From assembly GCA_035308145.1 (NCBI GenBank), contig DATGHD010000360.1, forward strand, positions 1 to 8,494: a DNA stretch of 8,494 nucleotides, read 5' to 3'. Below, in pieces: positions 1-5,776 of this stretch. The translations under genes and the position numbers were made by a program. The notes below the pieces were generated by a model. The model had not been told where the DNA came from, did no database searches, and worked only from the letters and a program-made list of their open reading frames with translations. Source of the stretch: Roseiarcus sp035308145 (GTDB lineage Bacteria; Pseudomonadota; Alphaproteobacteria; Rhizobiales; Beijerinckiaceae). How positions within the stretch are numbered: the stretch's first letter is position 1; every line of letters starts with the position of its first letter.

Positions 1-10
1 TTGGGAGAGT

Positions 11-19
11 TAAGGAGGT
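11..19 (+). promoter_or_regulatory. Very strong Shine-Dalgarno site of the small secreted protein gene
   Basis: The nine bases TAAGGAGGT match the full complement of the usual bacterial 16S rRNA 3' end (anti-SD ACCTCCTTA). They end four bases before the ATG at 24. This fixes the start codon and suggests a high translation rate. Other genes in this window have only partial SD matches of 4-7 bases. The promoter must lie before the window. Confidence 0.85.
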
Positions 20-23
20 TCGT

Positions 24-293
24 ATGATCACACGCCTATTCTCAAGCAAGGCGCTGGGCGCACTCGCCGGCGTCGCTCTCCTGGCGCAATCGGCCGGGTC
101 GGCTTCCGCCTTTACGCTGTCTTCGCCATCGCTTGAGCCAACGTTCGCCGGCGCGCAAGTCGACAAGGTCTACTGGTGCCGTTGGGGTCGCTGCGGATAT
201 GGCTGGGGCTACCACCCTGGCTGGGGCTATCGTCCCGGCTGGGGCCGCCACTGCTGGATGAGCCCCTGGGGCTGGCGCTGCCGCTACTGGTGA
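24..293 (+). CDS. Small exported Trp/Gly/Cys-rich protein with short tandem repeat
   Basis: An 89-residue protein of unknown function. Residues 1-29 look like a Sec signal peptide: basic MITRLFSSK, then a hydrophobic LGALAGVALLA core, then a likely cleavage after ASA (29/30). The mature part, about 60 residues, begins with a Ser/Pro stretch and AQVDKVYWCRWGRC. It then runs into GWGYHP-GWGYRP-GWGR, three copies of a six-residue unit. Nine tryptophans fall in the last 39 residues. Four cysteines (C52, C57, C77, C86) would allow two disulfides in the periplasm. There are no membrane segments apart from the signal peptide. The perfect SD sequence and a terminator 46 bases after the stop mark it as a real, single-gene, probably well-expressed unit. 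Small exported proteins with Gly/Trp/Arg-rich tails are common in Hyphomicrobiales, but I know of no assigned role. A structural or envelope-associated role is speculation. Confidence 0.8.
   Translation: MITRLFSSKALGALAGVALLAQSAGSASAFTLSSPSLEPTFAGAQVDKVYWCRWGRCGYGWGYHPGWGYRPGWGRHCWMSPWGWRCRYW
201..250 (+). repeat. 18-bp tandem repeat, about 2.8 copies, inside the small secreted protein gene
   Basis: Units at 201-218, 219-236 and 237-250 all begin GGCTGGGGC. Copies 1 and 2 read GGCTGGGGCTAC/T and differ mainly in the codons following the shared part; the third unit is incomplete. Each full unit encodes GWGYxP. The in-frame 18-bp period could allow length change by slippage without frameshift. 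Confidence 0.85.
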
Positions 294-339
294 GCGCGCC
301 GCTGGCTTTCGCCCGGTCGCGCTTTCGAACGAATCGGAC

Positions 340-377
340 CCGCGGCGGCGCAGAGCGCGCCGCCGCGGATTTCTTTT
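340..377 (+). terminator. Intrinsic terminator after the small secreted protein gene
   Basis: A perfect 12-bp GC-only stem (CCGCGGCGGCGC at 340-351 pairing with 357-368) closes a five-base loop. It is followed by ATTTCTTTT at 369-377, a T-rich tail on the + strand. It lies between the convergent small gene (ending 293) and yebC (ending 385). In the other direction the hairpin is followed by GGTCCGATTC with no T run, so it should mainly terminate + strand transcription, though the stem may also slow transcripts arriving from yebC. Confidence 0.85.
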
Positions 378-384
378 GCCGCGC

Positions 385-1131
385 TCAACCCTGCATCTTG
401 GCGATGAGCGCGTCCGACACTTCGAAGTTAGCGTAGACGTTCTGGACGTCGTCGTTCTCTTCGAGCGAATCGACGAGCCTTAGAATTTTTTCGCCGGCCT
501 CGTCGTCGACCGTGATCCAATTCTGCGGCCGCCAGACGATCGCGGCTTTCTGCGGCTCGCCGAATTTCGCTTCGAGGGCTCTTTGCGCGTCGCGCAAGGC
601 GTCCATCGCCGTGACGATCTCGTGCGTCTCTCCCTCTGAAACGACGTCGTCGGCGCCAGCCTCGATTGCCGCTTCGAGAACCGCGTCGTCGGAGCCCGTC
701 TTCCGATCGTAGACGATCAGCCCGACGCGATCGAAGAGGAACGAAACGGCGCCCGTCTCGGCGAGCGAGCCGCCGGCCTTGGCGAAATTCGAGCGTACTT
801 CGCCAGCCGTGCGATTGCGGTTGTCGGTCAGGGCTTCGACGATGACGGCGACGCCCCCCGGCGCATAGCCTTCGTACCTCACTTCGTCATAAGTTTCCCC
901 TTCGCCGCCGGACGCTTTCTTGATCGCCCGTTCGATATTGTCTTTCGGCATGTTCTCGGCGCGCGCCGCGATGACGGCGGCGCGAAGCCTTGCATTCATC
1001 GTCGGATCGGGCAGGCCGAGCTTGGCGGCGACGGTGATTTCGCGCGCGAGCTTGGAGAAGAGCTTGGAGCGGATCGCGTCCTGCTTGCCCTTCTTGTGCA
1101 TGATGTTCTTGAACTGGCTGTGACCTGCCAT
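385..1131 (-). CDS. yebC: YebC/PmpR family DNA-binding regulator / translation factor
   Basis: A 248-residue protein, the normal length for this family (bacterial YebC/PmpR, mitochondrial TACO1). The N-terminus MAGHSQFKNIMHKKGKQD is the family hallmark. Residues about 20-75 form the first helical domain, with AARAENMPKDNIERAI. Around 85-109 is the conserved YEGYAPGGVAVIVEALTDNRNRT segment, and near the C-terminus LEENDDVQNVYANFE. Members have been described as transcriptional regulators (PmpR, quorum sensing) and, more recently, as factors that help ribosomes through polyproline or other difficult stretches. The sequence cannot choose between these roles. The protein is cytoplasmic. The ATG at 1131 starts exactly at the family N-terminus; its SD is weak (GAGACG). 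In many alphaproteobacteria yebC is followed by ruvCAB, but here the next gene downstream is the convergent small secreted protein gene. Confidence 0.97.
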   Translation of the reverse strand: MAGHSQFKNIMHKKGKQDAIRSKLFSKLAREITVAAKLGLPDPTMNARLRAAVIAARAENMPKDNIERAIKKASGGEGETYDEVRYEGYAPGGVAVIVEALTDNRNRTAGEVRSNFAKAGGSLAETGAVSFLFDRVGLIVYDRKTGSDDAVLEAAIEAGADDVVSEGETHEIVTAMDALRDAQRALEAKFGEPQKAAIVWRPQNWITVDDEAGEKILRLVDSLEENDDVQNVYANFEVSDALIAKMQG

Positions 1132-1184
1132 TGGCGTCTCGATAAGGGGCTCGGCGCTGATCGCGCTCGAAAAAACGGGCGAAC

Positions 1185-1214
1185 CCTATAAGCCCCGGGC
1201 GGCTTTTTGGGCAA
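1185..1214 (-). promoter_or_regulatory. Candidate sigma-70 type promoter of yebC
   Basis: Reading the minus strand, TTGCCC (1214-1209) is followed after 18 bases by TATAGG (1190-1185), about 54 bases upstream of the yebC ATG. Both boxes match four of six consensus positions (TTGACA/TATAAT). It lies in the 137-base gap between the exported-protein gene and yebC, so yebC may be transcribed separately from the genes upstream. This is pattern matching only. Confidence 0.4.
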
Positions 1215-1219
1215 GCCGC
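1199..1219. repeat. Inverted repeat overlapping the putative -35 box of yebC
   Basis: GCGGCTT (1199-1205) and AAGCCGC (1213-1219) form a perfect seven-base inverted repeat around a seven-base spacer. It covers the proposed -35 region of the yebC promoter. No T run follows on either strand, so it is not a convincing terminator. It could be an operator half-site pair, an RNA hairpin late in the upstream transcript, or chance. Confidence 0.45.
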
Positions 1220-1268
1220 GTCGTCGCCGGCAAAGCCTTCAGGCGCCAGTCGGCGACTCACATAAAAC

Positions 1269-2030
1269 TCAGGGCGCGCCCTTGTTCTGCTCCGCCGTCG
1301 AGACAATGACCGAGGCGAGACCCTGCGCCTCCGGCGGCAGCCGCACGGCGAGATTGATCAAGTCGTTTTCGCTTGCCGGCAATAAGATCACGACGCCGCT
1401 GATCGGCTGGTCGTTCTTGACGATCAGCCCAACCGTCCCAAGGCCGTCGCTGCTCGCCGGAGTCGCAAATTCCACCACCGTCGCGCTCCGGCGGGTCAGC
1501 GCGTCGGCAGGGTAAGGCGCGAAGACAAAGTCCTCCTTAGGTTCGATCCCTTCGGCGATCACCCCCTGGACGAAGCTCCTGGCGGCGGGGAACAGACGGG
1601 CGGCGATCTCGGCGGCGTCGAACCTGCCTGAGGTTCCGCCCGAGATATGCGACAACACGACCGCCGGCCCGGCGAACTTCAAGTCTGGATTGGCAAGGTC
1701 CGCCGAGCCGTGACGCTCCGGCGTCACAAAAAGGGTCGAGCCGCTCGAGCCATAGTAGTCGAAGCAATTCCAGCCCCGCGGCGCGAGGACGCCGATGTCG
1801 CCAGAGACGTAGTAGGTGAGCCCGCTTGCCGCAGGAATCTTTGGCGTCGCGCCGCGCTTCGGCGCAGCGACCGGGCCGCCCTGTCCGTCGGCGGCGCAGC
1901 CGACAAAGGGCGCCGCGACCGAGCCTCCGCCTTGCGCGGCGCCCGCAGCGCCGGTCAACAACAGGCAGAGGCCCGCCGCCAATCCCGTACGGAAGCCAAC
2001 CCTGAGGAGGACACGAGACGGTCCGCTCAA
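1269..2030 (-). CDS. Hypothetical exported protein between ymdB and yebC
   Basis: I do not recognise a named family. I place the start at the TTG at 2030 because AGGAGA lies six bases upstream (2042-2037). That gives 253 residues beginning with an Arg-containing stretch, then a hydrophobic GLAAGLCLLLTGAAGAA core, a good Sec signal peptide cleaved around residue 30. An in-frame TTG at 2078 would give 269 residues, overlap the stop of the upstream gene and have no clear SD. The mature protein has a Gly/Ala/Pro linker. A soluble domain follows with YYVSGDIGVLAPRGWNCFDYYGSSGS, a compact aromatic/Gly motif I have the impression of seeing in uncharacterised Hyphomicrobiales proteins. Its second half is alpha/beta-like (AEIAARLFPAARSFV; VGLIVKNDQPISGVVILLP). 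There are no further membrane segments and no lipobox. It is probably periplasmic and co-transcribed with the phosphoesterase gene 41 bases upstream. Function unknown. Confidence 0.8.
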   Translation of the reverse strand: MSGPSRVLLRVGFRTGLAAGLCLLLTGAAGAAQGGGSVAAPFVGCAADGQGGPVAAPKRGATPKIPAASGLTYYVSGDIGVLAPRGWNCFDYYGSSGSTLFVTPERHGSADLANPDLKFAGPAVVLSHISGGTSGRFDAAEIAARLFPAARSFVQGVIAEGIEPKEDFVFAPYPADALTRRSATVVEFATPASSDGLGTVGLIVKNDQPISGVVILLPASENDLINLAVRLPPEAQGLASVIVSTAEQNKGAP

Positions 2031-2036
2031 ATCGAT

Positions 2037-2042
2037 TCTCCT
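2037..2042 (-). promoter_or_regulatory. Ribosome binding site that decides the TTG start at 2030
   Basis: On the minus strand AGGAGA is followed by six bases (ATCGAT) and TTG. This spacing is ideal and favours the internal TTG at 2030 over the more upstream in-frame TTG at 2078. The choice also puts the signal peptide directly at the N-terminus. Confidence 0.6.
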
Positions 2043-2071
2043 GACGTCCAAGCGGAAGCTCCGCCAATCGT

Positions 2072-2887
2072 CTACCAAAAATCCGGCGCCGCCGGCGCAA
2101 GAATGCCGCCAATCCGCACCGCCGCGATTTTTTTTGCAAGACCGCCGTCGTCCGTCTCCACCGCCACGCCGCAGAGCGTGGCGGGCCCTAGCGCCGGCTC
2201 GAAACGGGCGGCGGGGATGCGCTGGGTGAAGCGGCGCAGAGGCTCGTCCTTGTCCATGCCAATCACCGACTCATAGTCGCCGCTCATGCCCGAATCCGTA
2301 ATGAAGCCGGCGCCGCGCGGCAATATTCGATGATCGGCGCTGGGCGTGTGGGTATGCGTGCCGACCACGAGACTGGCGCGGCCGTCGACATAAAGGCCGA
2401 ACGCCTGTTTTTCGCTGCTCGCCTCGGCGTGAAAATCGATCAAGGCCGCGTCGCAGCCGGCGCCCAGCGGGCAAGCCGCCAACTCCTCGTCAATCCGCTT
2501 GAACGGATCGTCGAGCGCCTCCATGAAAACGCGGCCCATCATATTGACGACGAGCACCTTGCGGCCGTCCTTGGCCTCGATGAGATTGGCGCCCCGGCCA
2601 GGCGTTCCGGCTGGATAGTTGGCGGGCCGGATCAGCCGCGGCTGGCGCGCGATGTAAATTAAGGCTTCGCGCTGGTCGAAAGCATGATTGCCGAGCGTCA
2701 CCGCGTCGGCGCCGGAATCGATGAGCTCCTCGCAGATCGCCTCGGTGATGCCGAAGCCGCCGGCGGCGTTCTCGCCGTTGACGACCACGAAGTCGAGCCG
2801 CCATTTCTGGCGAAGCTGCGGCAATTGCTGATTGACGATCGTTCTGCCGCTGCGGCCGACCACGTCGCCGACGAAAAGAAGCCGCAT
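2072..2887 (-). CDS. ymdB: YmdB family metallophosphoesterase (TIGR00282), probable 2',3'-cyclic-nucleotide 2'-phosphodiesterase
   Basis: 271 residues, the usual length for this family. Metal-ligand motifs appear in order and at the same numbers I recall for Bacillus subtilis YmdB: D8 (GDVVGRSG), E39 (VNGENAAGG), N67-H68 (TLGNHAFD), H153 (DFHAEASSEK), then H178 and H180 (GTHTHTPSAD). All binuclear-site residues are intact, so the enzyme should be active. Characterised members hydrolyse cyclic nucleotides such as 2',3'-cAMP and influence RNA turnover and late adaptive responses. The physiological substrate in alphaproteobacteria is unknown. Do not confuse it with E. coli YmdB, a macrodomain protein. 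It starts four bases after the stop of the cyclo-ligase gene, indicating translational coupling; its own SD is poor. The ATG is directly followed by the first strand of the fold, so no earlier start is needed. Cytoplasmic. Confidence 0.95.
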   Translation of the reverse strand: MRLLFVGDVVGRSGRTIVNQQLPQLRQKWRLDFVVVNGENAAGGFGITEAICEELIDSGADAVTLGNHAFDQREALIYIARQPRLIRPANYPAGTPGRGANLIEAKDGRKVLVVNMMGRVFMEALDDPFKRIDEELAACPLGAGCDAALIDFHAEASSEKQAFGLYVDGRASLVVGTHTHTPSADHRILPRGAGFITDSGMSGDYESVIGMDKDEPLRRFTQRIPAARFEPALGPATLCGVAVETDDGGLAKKIAAVRIGGILAPAAPDFW

Positions 2888-2891
2888 GCCC

Positions 2892-3482
2892 TTAGCCGCC
2901 GTCCGCGCAATCGATCAATTCCGTTTCGGTCAGCACGAAATCGAGACGTTGATCATGCGGTTCATCGGGCAGGTCGGCGCCTTCGGCGACGCCATAAGCG
3001 ACGCCGACGGCGATCGCGCGTCCCTTGGCGCGCAAAGCTTGCAGCGTCAGGTCATAGTAGCCCGCGCCATAGCCGATGCGGCGCCCGCGTCGGTCGAAAC
3101 AGGCGAGCGGCGTGAAGAGAAGATCGGGGTCAAGCGTCGGCGCGCTCGCCAGAGGCTCGGAGATTTTCATCGCGCCGGTTTTTAGCGGATCGCCTGGCCG
3201 CCACAAGCGAAAGACCAGCGGGGCGCCGCGGGGCCCGGTGACCGGAAGCAGCGTCGGGAAGCCGGCTTCGGCAAGCGCGCGAAGGAGCGGCAGCGTGTCC
3301 GGCTCGTCGCGCAAGGAAAAGAAGGCGGAAACCGCGCGGGCCGCGAACCGCCCGGCGAGGACTACGCCCTCTTTCGCGAGGCGGATGGAGAATTTCTCCC
3401 GCATCGCGGCGGAGATGGACATGCGCCGCGCCAGCGCTGCCTGCCGCAAATCATTCTTGGCCGCGGCGAAGGCCGTCGTCAC
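2892..3482 (-). CDS. fau: 5-formyltetrahydrofolate cyclo-ligase (MTHFS)
   Basis: 196 residues, normal for the family. It converts 5-formyl-THF to 5,10-methenyl-THF using ATP, recycling a folate by-product that inhibits one-carbon enzymes. The N-terminal helix carries the conserved KNDLRQAALARR (residues 9-20, Lys/Arg for phosphate binding). The hallmark FDRRGRRIGYGAGYYD lies at 129-144, and PDEPHDQRLDFVLTE at 172-186 supplies the C-terminal substrate/Mg region. The start is GTG at 3482, with AGGAG nine bases upstream. The gene directly follows the 6S RNA gene on the same strand, the arrangement known from E. coli (ssrS-ygfA/fau) and shared by many proteobacteria. The metallophosphoesterase gene follows after four bases. 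It is probably expressed by read-through from the 6S promoter. Cytoplasmic. Confidence 0.95.
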   Translation of the reverse strand: MTTAFAAAKNDLRQAALARRMSISAAMREKFSIRLAKEGVVLAGRFAARAVSAFFSLRDEPDTLPLLRALAEAGFPTLLPVTGPRGAPLVFRLWRPGDPLKTGAMKISEPLASAPTLDPDLLFTPLACFDRRGRRIGYGAGYYDLTLQALRAKGRAIAVGVAYGVAEGADLPDEPHDQRLDFVLTETELIDCADGG

Positions 3483-3497
3483 GAGCGTCCGCTCCTA

Positions 3498-3663
3498 GAA
3501 GCAGGATTTTGCGCGGGGCCGCGATGGCCGTGGGACTGCGATCCCGGGAACCTACAGAGTAGGTGGGCGCCGTGTAACCGAGCCCACGGGCAAGGCCAGG
3601 GACAGCTCCCTTCAGGATCGTAAGGCCCCGGGGATAAGTGTCCTCACGCACCCCGCAGCTCCG
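3498..3663 (-). ncRNA. ssrS: 6S RNA (alphaproteobacterial type)
   Basis: On the minus strand this stretch has the features I associate with alphaproteobacterial 6S RNA: GUGAGGACACUUAUCCCCGG in the 5' half (from about 3645) and CGCCCACCUACUCUGUAGG in the 3' half (about 3569-3551), where CCUAC-UCU-GUAGG forms the small central-bubble hairpin. The ends pair: UGCGGGG (3657-3651) with CCCCGCG (3518-3512), with GGAGC/GCUUC outside it. Inside, CGAUCC (3620-3615) pairs with GGAUCG (3545-3540). The length, about 160 nt, is typical. It sits just before the cyclo-ligase gene, the conserved ssrS location. 6S RNA mimics an open promoter and holds sigma-70 RNA polymerase in stationary phase. Exact ends are estimated from the closing stem. 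No protein is supported here. Confidence 0.88.
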
Positions 3664-3671
3664 CCTGACCA

Positions 3672-3701
3672 ATGTAGGGCGGCCAAGGCGAAAAGGCCAG
3701 T
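3672..3701 (-). promoter_or_regulatory. Possible 6S RNA promoter
   Basis: On the minus strand TACATT (about 3677-3672) would be a -10 element placed 8-10 bases before the expected 6S 5' end. About 18 bases further upstream CTGGCC (about 3701-3696) is only a weak -35 match. The alternative CTTGGCC is too close to the -10. The position fits the RNA start better than the sequence fits the consensus, so confidence is low. Confidence 0.3.
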
Positions 3702-3771
3702 GGATGCGCTGGCATGAGACTGGCGCTGAAATCAGCCTCCGCCGCAGATGGGTTCGAGCCAGGACATCGCC

Positions 3772-4509
3772 TCATGAGAACAACGTCCCGCCATTCACGG
3801 CGACGGTCTGGCCGGTCATGAAGGCGTTGCCGATGATCATCAGCACAGCCTGGGCGATCTCGGCGCCCGTCCCGACGCGGCCGACCGGAATGCGGGCGGC
3901 GCCGCCGGCCTCGATCAGCGGCTTGCCCATCTCGGTGTCGATGAGGCCCGGCGCCACGGCGTTGACCGTCACGCCCTCCGGCGCGAGCCGAAGGGCGTAG
4001 CCGCGCGTCAAGCCTTCGAGCCCAGCCTTAGCGGCGCCATAGGCGACGCTGACCGAGCCGGCGCCAATGCGGGCCCCGATCGAGGAAATGCTGACGATCC
4101 GGCCCCAGCGCCGCGCCCGCATGCCCGGCAAGACCGCCTGAGCGCATAGAAACGCGGATTTGAGATTGACGGCAATGGCGCGGTCGAAATCCTCTTCCGT
4201 TATGTCGTCGAGACCGCGTATGGCCGCCATCCCGGCGTTATTGATGAGAATGTCGATCGGACCAAGCCGCTCTTCGACGTCATAGACCATGCTCCGCACG
4301 GCGGCGTGGAGGGAGACATCGGCGCCGACCGCGACGGCGCGGCCGCCGCTTTTGCGGATGTCCTCGATGACGGCAGCCGCCTCCTCGCTGCGTTCGCGGT
4401 AGTTCACGGCGACAGCCGCGCCCGCCCTGGCCAACGCGAGGGCGATCGCTTTGCCAATGCCGCGCGAGCCGCCAGTGACCAAAGCGATGCGGTTTTTCAA
4501 TTCCGACAT
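3772..4509 (-). CDS. SDR family oxidoreductase, FabG-like (3-oxoacyl-ACP reductase type)
   Basis: 245 residues, classical short-chain dehydrogenase length. The Rossmann nucleotide motif TGGSRGIG is at 12-19, with an Arg in the position often used for NADP(H). Further landmarks are D64 (GADVS), INNAG at 89-93, N115 in the AVNL segment, the catalytic set S143-Y157-K161 (SIS-SIG ... YGAAK), and PGLIDTEM at 187-194. All catalytic residues are intact. The ATG at 4509 has AGAGAG about seven bases upstream and begins right before the fold; a longer frame up to 4623 adds 38 non-conserved residues overlapping the neighbouring kinase gene and is rejected. Probably a cytoplasmic NAD(P)H-dependent reductase/dehydrogenase. 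FabG-like SDRs are very numerous, so the substrate cannot be read from sequence. Its place 55 bases after the AnmK paralogue suggests an operon and perhaps a sugar or hydroxyacyl substrate, which is inference. Confidence 0.93.
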   Translation of the reverse strand: MSELKNRIALVTGGSRGIGKAIALALARAGAAVAVNYRERSEEAAAVIEDIRKSGGRAVAVGADVSLHAAVRSMVYDVEERLGPIDILINNAGMAAIRGLDDITEEDFDRAIAVNLKSAFLCAQAVLPGMRARRWGRIVSISSIGARIGAGSVSVAYGAAKAGLEGLTRGYALRLAPEGVTVNAVAPGLIDTEMGKPLIEAGGAARIPVGRVGTGAEIAQAVLMIIGNAFMTGQTVAVNGGTLFS

Positions 4510-4564
4510 GGCGAGCTCTCTTTCCCCTTGCGCTTTGCCCCGTCGCGTAAACGTTGAGGAGCGC

Positions 4565-5776
4565 TCATCGTTCAACGCCCCGCGCGAGGCGCGGCGCAGC
4601 GACAAGCTTGCCCAAAATCGCAAATCGCGACGCGCCGCTCGCGGCGGGAATGTTGTTCGCTAGATGGAGCTCTGCGGCCAGGGCGAGCGTCGCGAACTTG
4701 ATCGCCTCCTTATATTGCGCGGGAATGCCGAACTCGTCTGAGGTCGTCAGGCGAAGGCCTGAAGGAAGGCGCTGTCTCAATCGCTCCAGCAGCGTCTTGT
4801 TTCTGACGCCGCCGCCGCTCGCGACCAGCGTCGTGATCTCGCGCAAGATCGGGATGTGGTCTTGAATCGATCGGGCGATCGAGGCGGCGGTAAATTCGGT
4901 GAAGGTGGCGAGCAGGTCTTCCGGCGCCAGATTGCGATTTTCTGCGATTTGCCTATCGGCGAAGGCGGAACCAAAGTCGAGCCGCCAGGCGCTGCGGGGC
5001 GGCTTGCGGAGAAAGAAGTCGTGCTCCATGAGGCGGGCAAGCATCGGTTGCTGGACCTTGCCTCGCGCGGCTGCGGCGCCGTCGGCGTCATAAGGCTTGC
5101 CGAGAAGAGCGCGCGCCGCGTGGTCGAGCATCACGTTGCCTGGGCCCGTATCGAAAGCCATCATCCGGCGGCGATCTTGATCGGCGAGCTGGCAGTTGGC
5201 GATGCCGCCGATGTTCAAGGTCAAGATTGGACCAATGTCGCGAAAGGCGACAAAATCCAGGAACTGCATCAGGGGAGCGCCCGAGCCGCCAAGCGCATGT
5301 TCGACGGGCCGGAACTGCGTCACGACCGTCGCGTCGCAGGCTGCGGCGACGATCGAGGGCTCGGCGATTTGCAGCCCGCAAGGGTAGGGACCGTCGAGCC
5401 ATCGGCCGACCAGATCCTCGTCGTCGGCAAACCGGGCCATGCGAGACTGGTCGGCTGGCTCTTGATAGATCGTCTGCCCGTCAAATCCGATGACCGACAG
5501 GGCCTCGGCGGCCGTCCCGGTCTCGCGCATCAAGGACCGCGCGGCTTCTGCATAAAGGGCGCCGGCGACATAGTTGAGGCGGCAGAGCTCGAATATCGAG
5601 AGCTTGTTTTCGAACGAAGCCAACACTTGGCCCGCGATCTTCTCGGGCCAAGCGACAGTCTTCCCGGCAATAAAGCGAGGGCGCCTCAGAAGGCCATCTT
5701 GTCCGATCTCGATATCGACCAGAACGACGTCGATTCCGTCGAATGACGAGCCGCTGTTGAGGCCTAAAGCCAGCAT
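4565..5776 (-). CDS. Divergent anhydro-N-acetylmuramic acid kinase (AnmK) family protein
   Basis: 403 residues, somewhat longer than canonical AnmK (about 370). AnmK cleaves and phosphorylates 1,6-anhydroMurNAc to MurNAc-6-P in peptidoglycan recycling. Visible motifs of the ASKHA kinase fold: GLNSGSSFDGID (5-16; usual GLMSGTSxDGID), GFDGQTIY (97-104; usual GxHGQT), FRPVEHALGGSGAPL (155-169; usual FRxxDxAxGGQGAPL), NIGGIAN (188-194), FDTGPGN (208-214), PPRSAWRLDF (259-268; usual PKSTGRExF) and SGGGVRN (320-326). The phosphate/ATP motifs are intact, but several sugar-site residues differ, including E159 where the catalytic Asp is expected. It may therefore be a paralogue with altered substrate. 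The start is ATG at 5776 behind GAGAGGAAAGGAAG. A longer frame to 5908 adds 44 Lys/Arg/Glu-rich residues with no family similarity and is rejected. It probably forms an operon with the SDR gene. Confidence 0.85.
   Translation of the reverse strand: MLALGLNSGSSFDGIDVVLVDIEIGQDGLLRRPRFIAGKTVAWPEKIAGQVLASFENKLSIFELCRLNYVAGALYAEAARSLMRETGTAAEALSVIGFDGQTIYQEPADQSRMARFADDEDLVGRWLDGPYPCGLQIAEPSIVAAACDATVVTQFRPVEHALGGSGAPLMQFLDFVAFRDIGPILTLNIGGIANCQLADQDRRRMMAFDTGPGNVMLDHAARALLGKPYDADGAAAARGKVQQPMLARLMEHDFFLRKPPRSAWRLDFGSAFADRQIAENRNLAPEDLLATFTEFTAASIARSIQDHIPILREITTLVASGGGVRNKTLLERLRQRLPSGLRLTTSDEFGIPAQYKEAIKFATLALAAELHLANNIPAASGASRFAILGKLVAAPRLARGVER

Noticed and set aside
887..1306. 139-codon frame overlapping the start of yebC on the same strand
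   Set aside because: Arg-rich frame-shifted reading of the yebC N-terminus; the yebC frame itself is complete and canonical.
1537..2276. Several 130-210 codon frames overlapping the exported-protein gene and the end of ymdB on both strands
   Set aside because: Their translations are Arg/Ala-rich without motifs. The annotated frames have a signal peptide or an intact enzyme family signature.
3451..3672. 73-codon open frame on the - strand across the 6S region
   Set aside because: The DNA is explained by a 6S RNA with pairing ends and conserved segments. The translation has no family similarity I can see.
3745..3765. GGGTTCGAGCC resembling a tRNA T-loop on the + strand
   Set aside because: The flanking bases do not form a five-base T stem, and no acceptor, D or anticodon arms can be built upstream.
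4510..4623. 38-residue N-terminal extension of the SDR
   Set aside because: Classical SDRs begin a few residues before the TGxxxGIG motif, as with the ATG at 4509. The extension would overlap the end of the AnmK-like gene.
4856..5746. 296-codon open frame on the + strand opposite the AnmK-like gene
   Set aside because: It is the antisense shadow of a gene with clear family motifs. The translation has no recognisable domain, and long antisense frames are common in GC-rich DNA.
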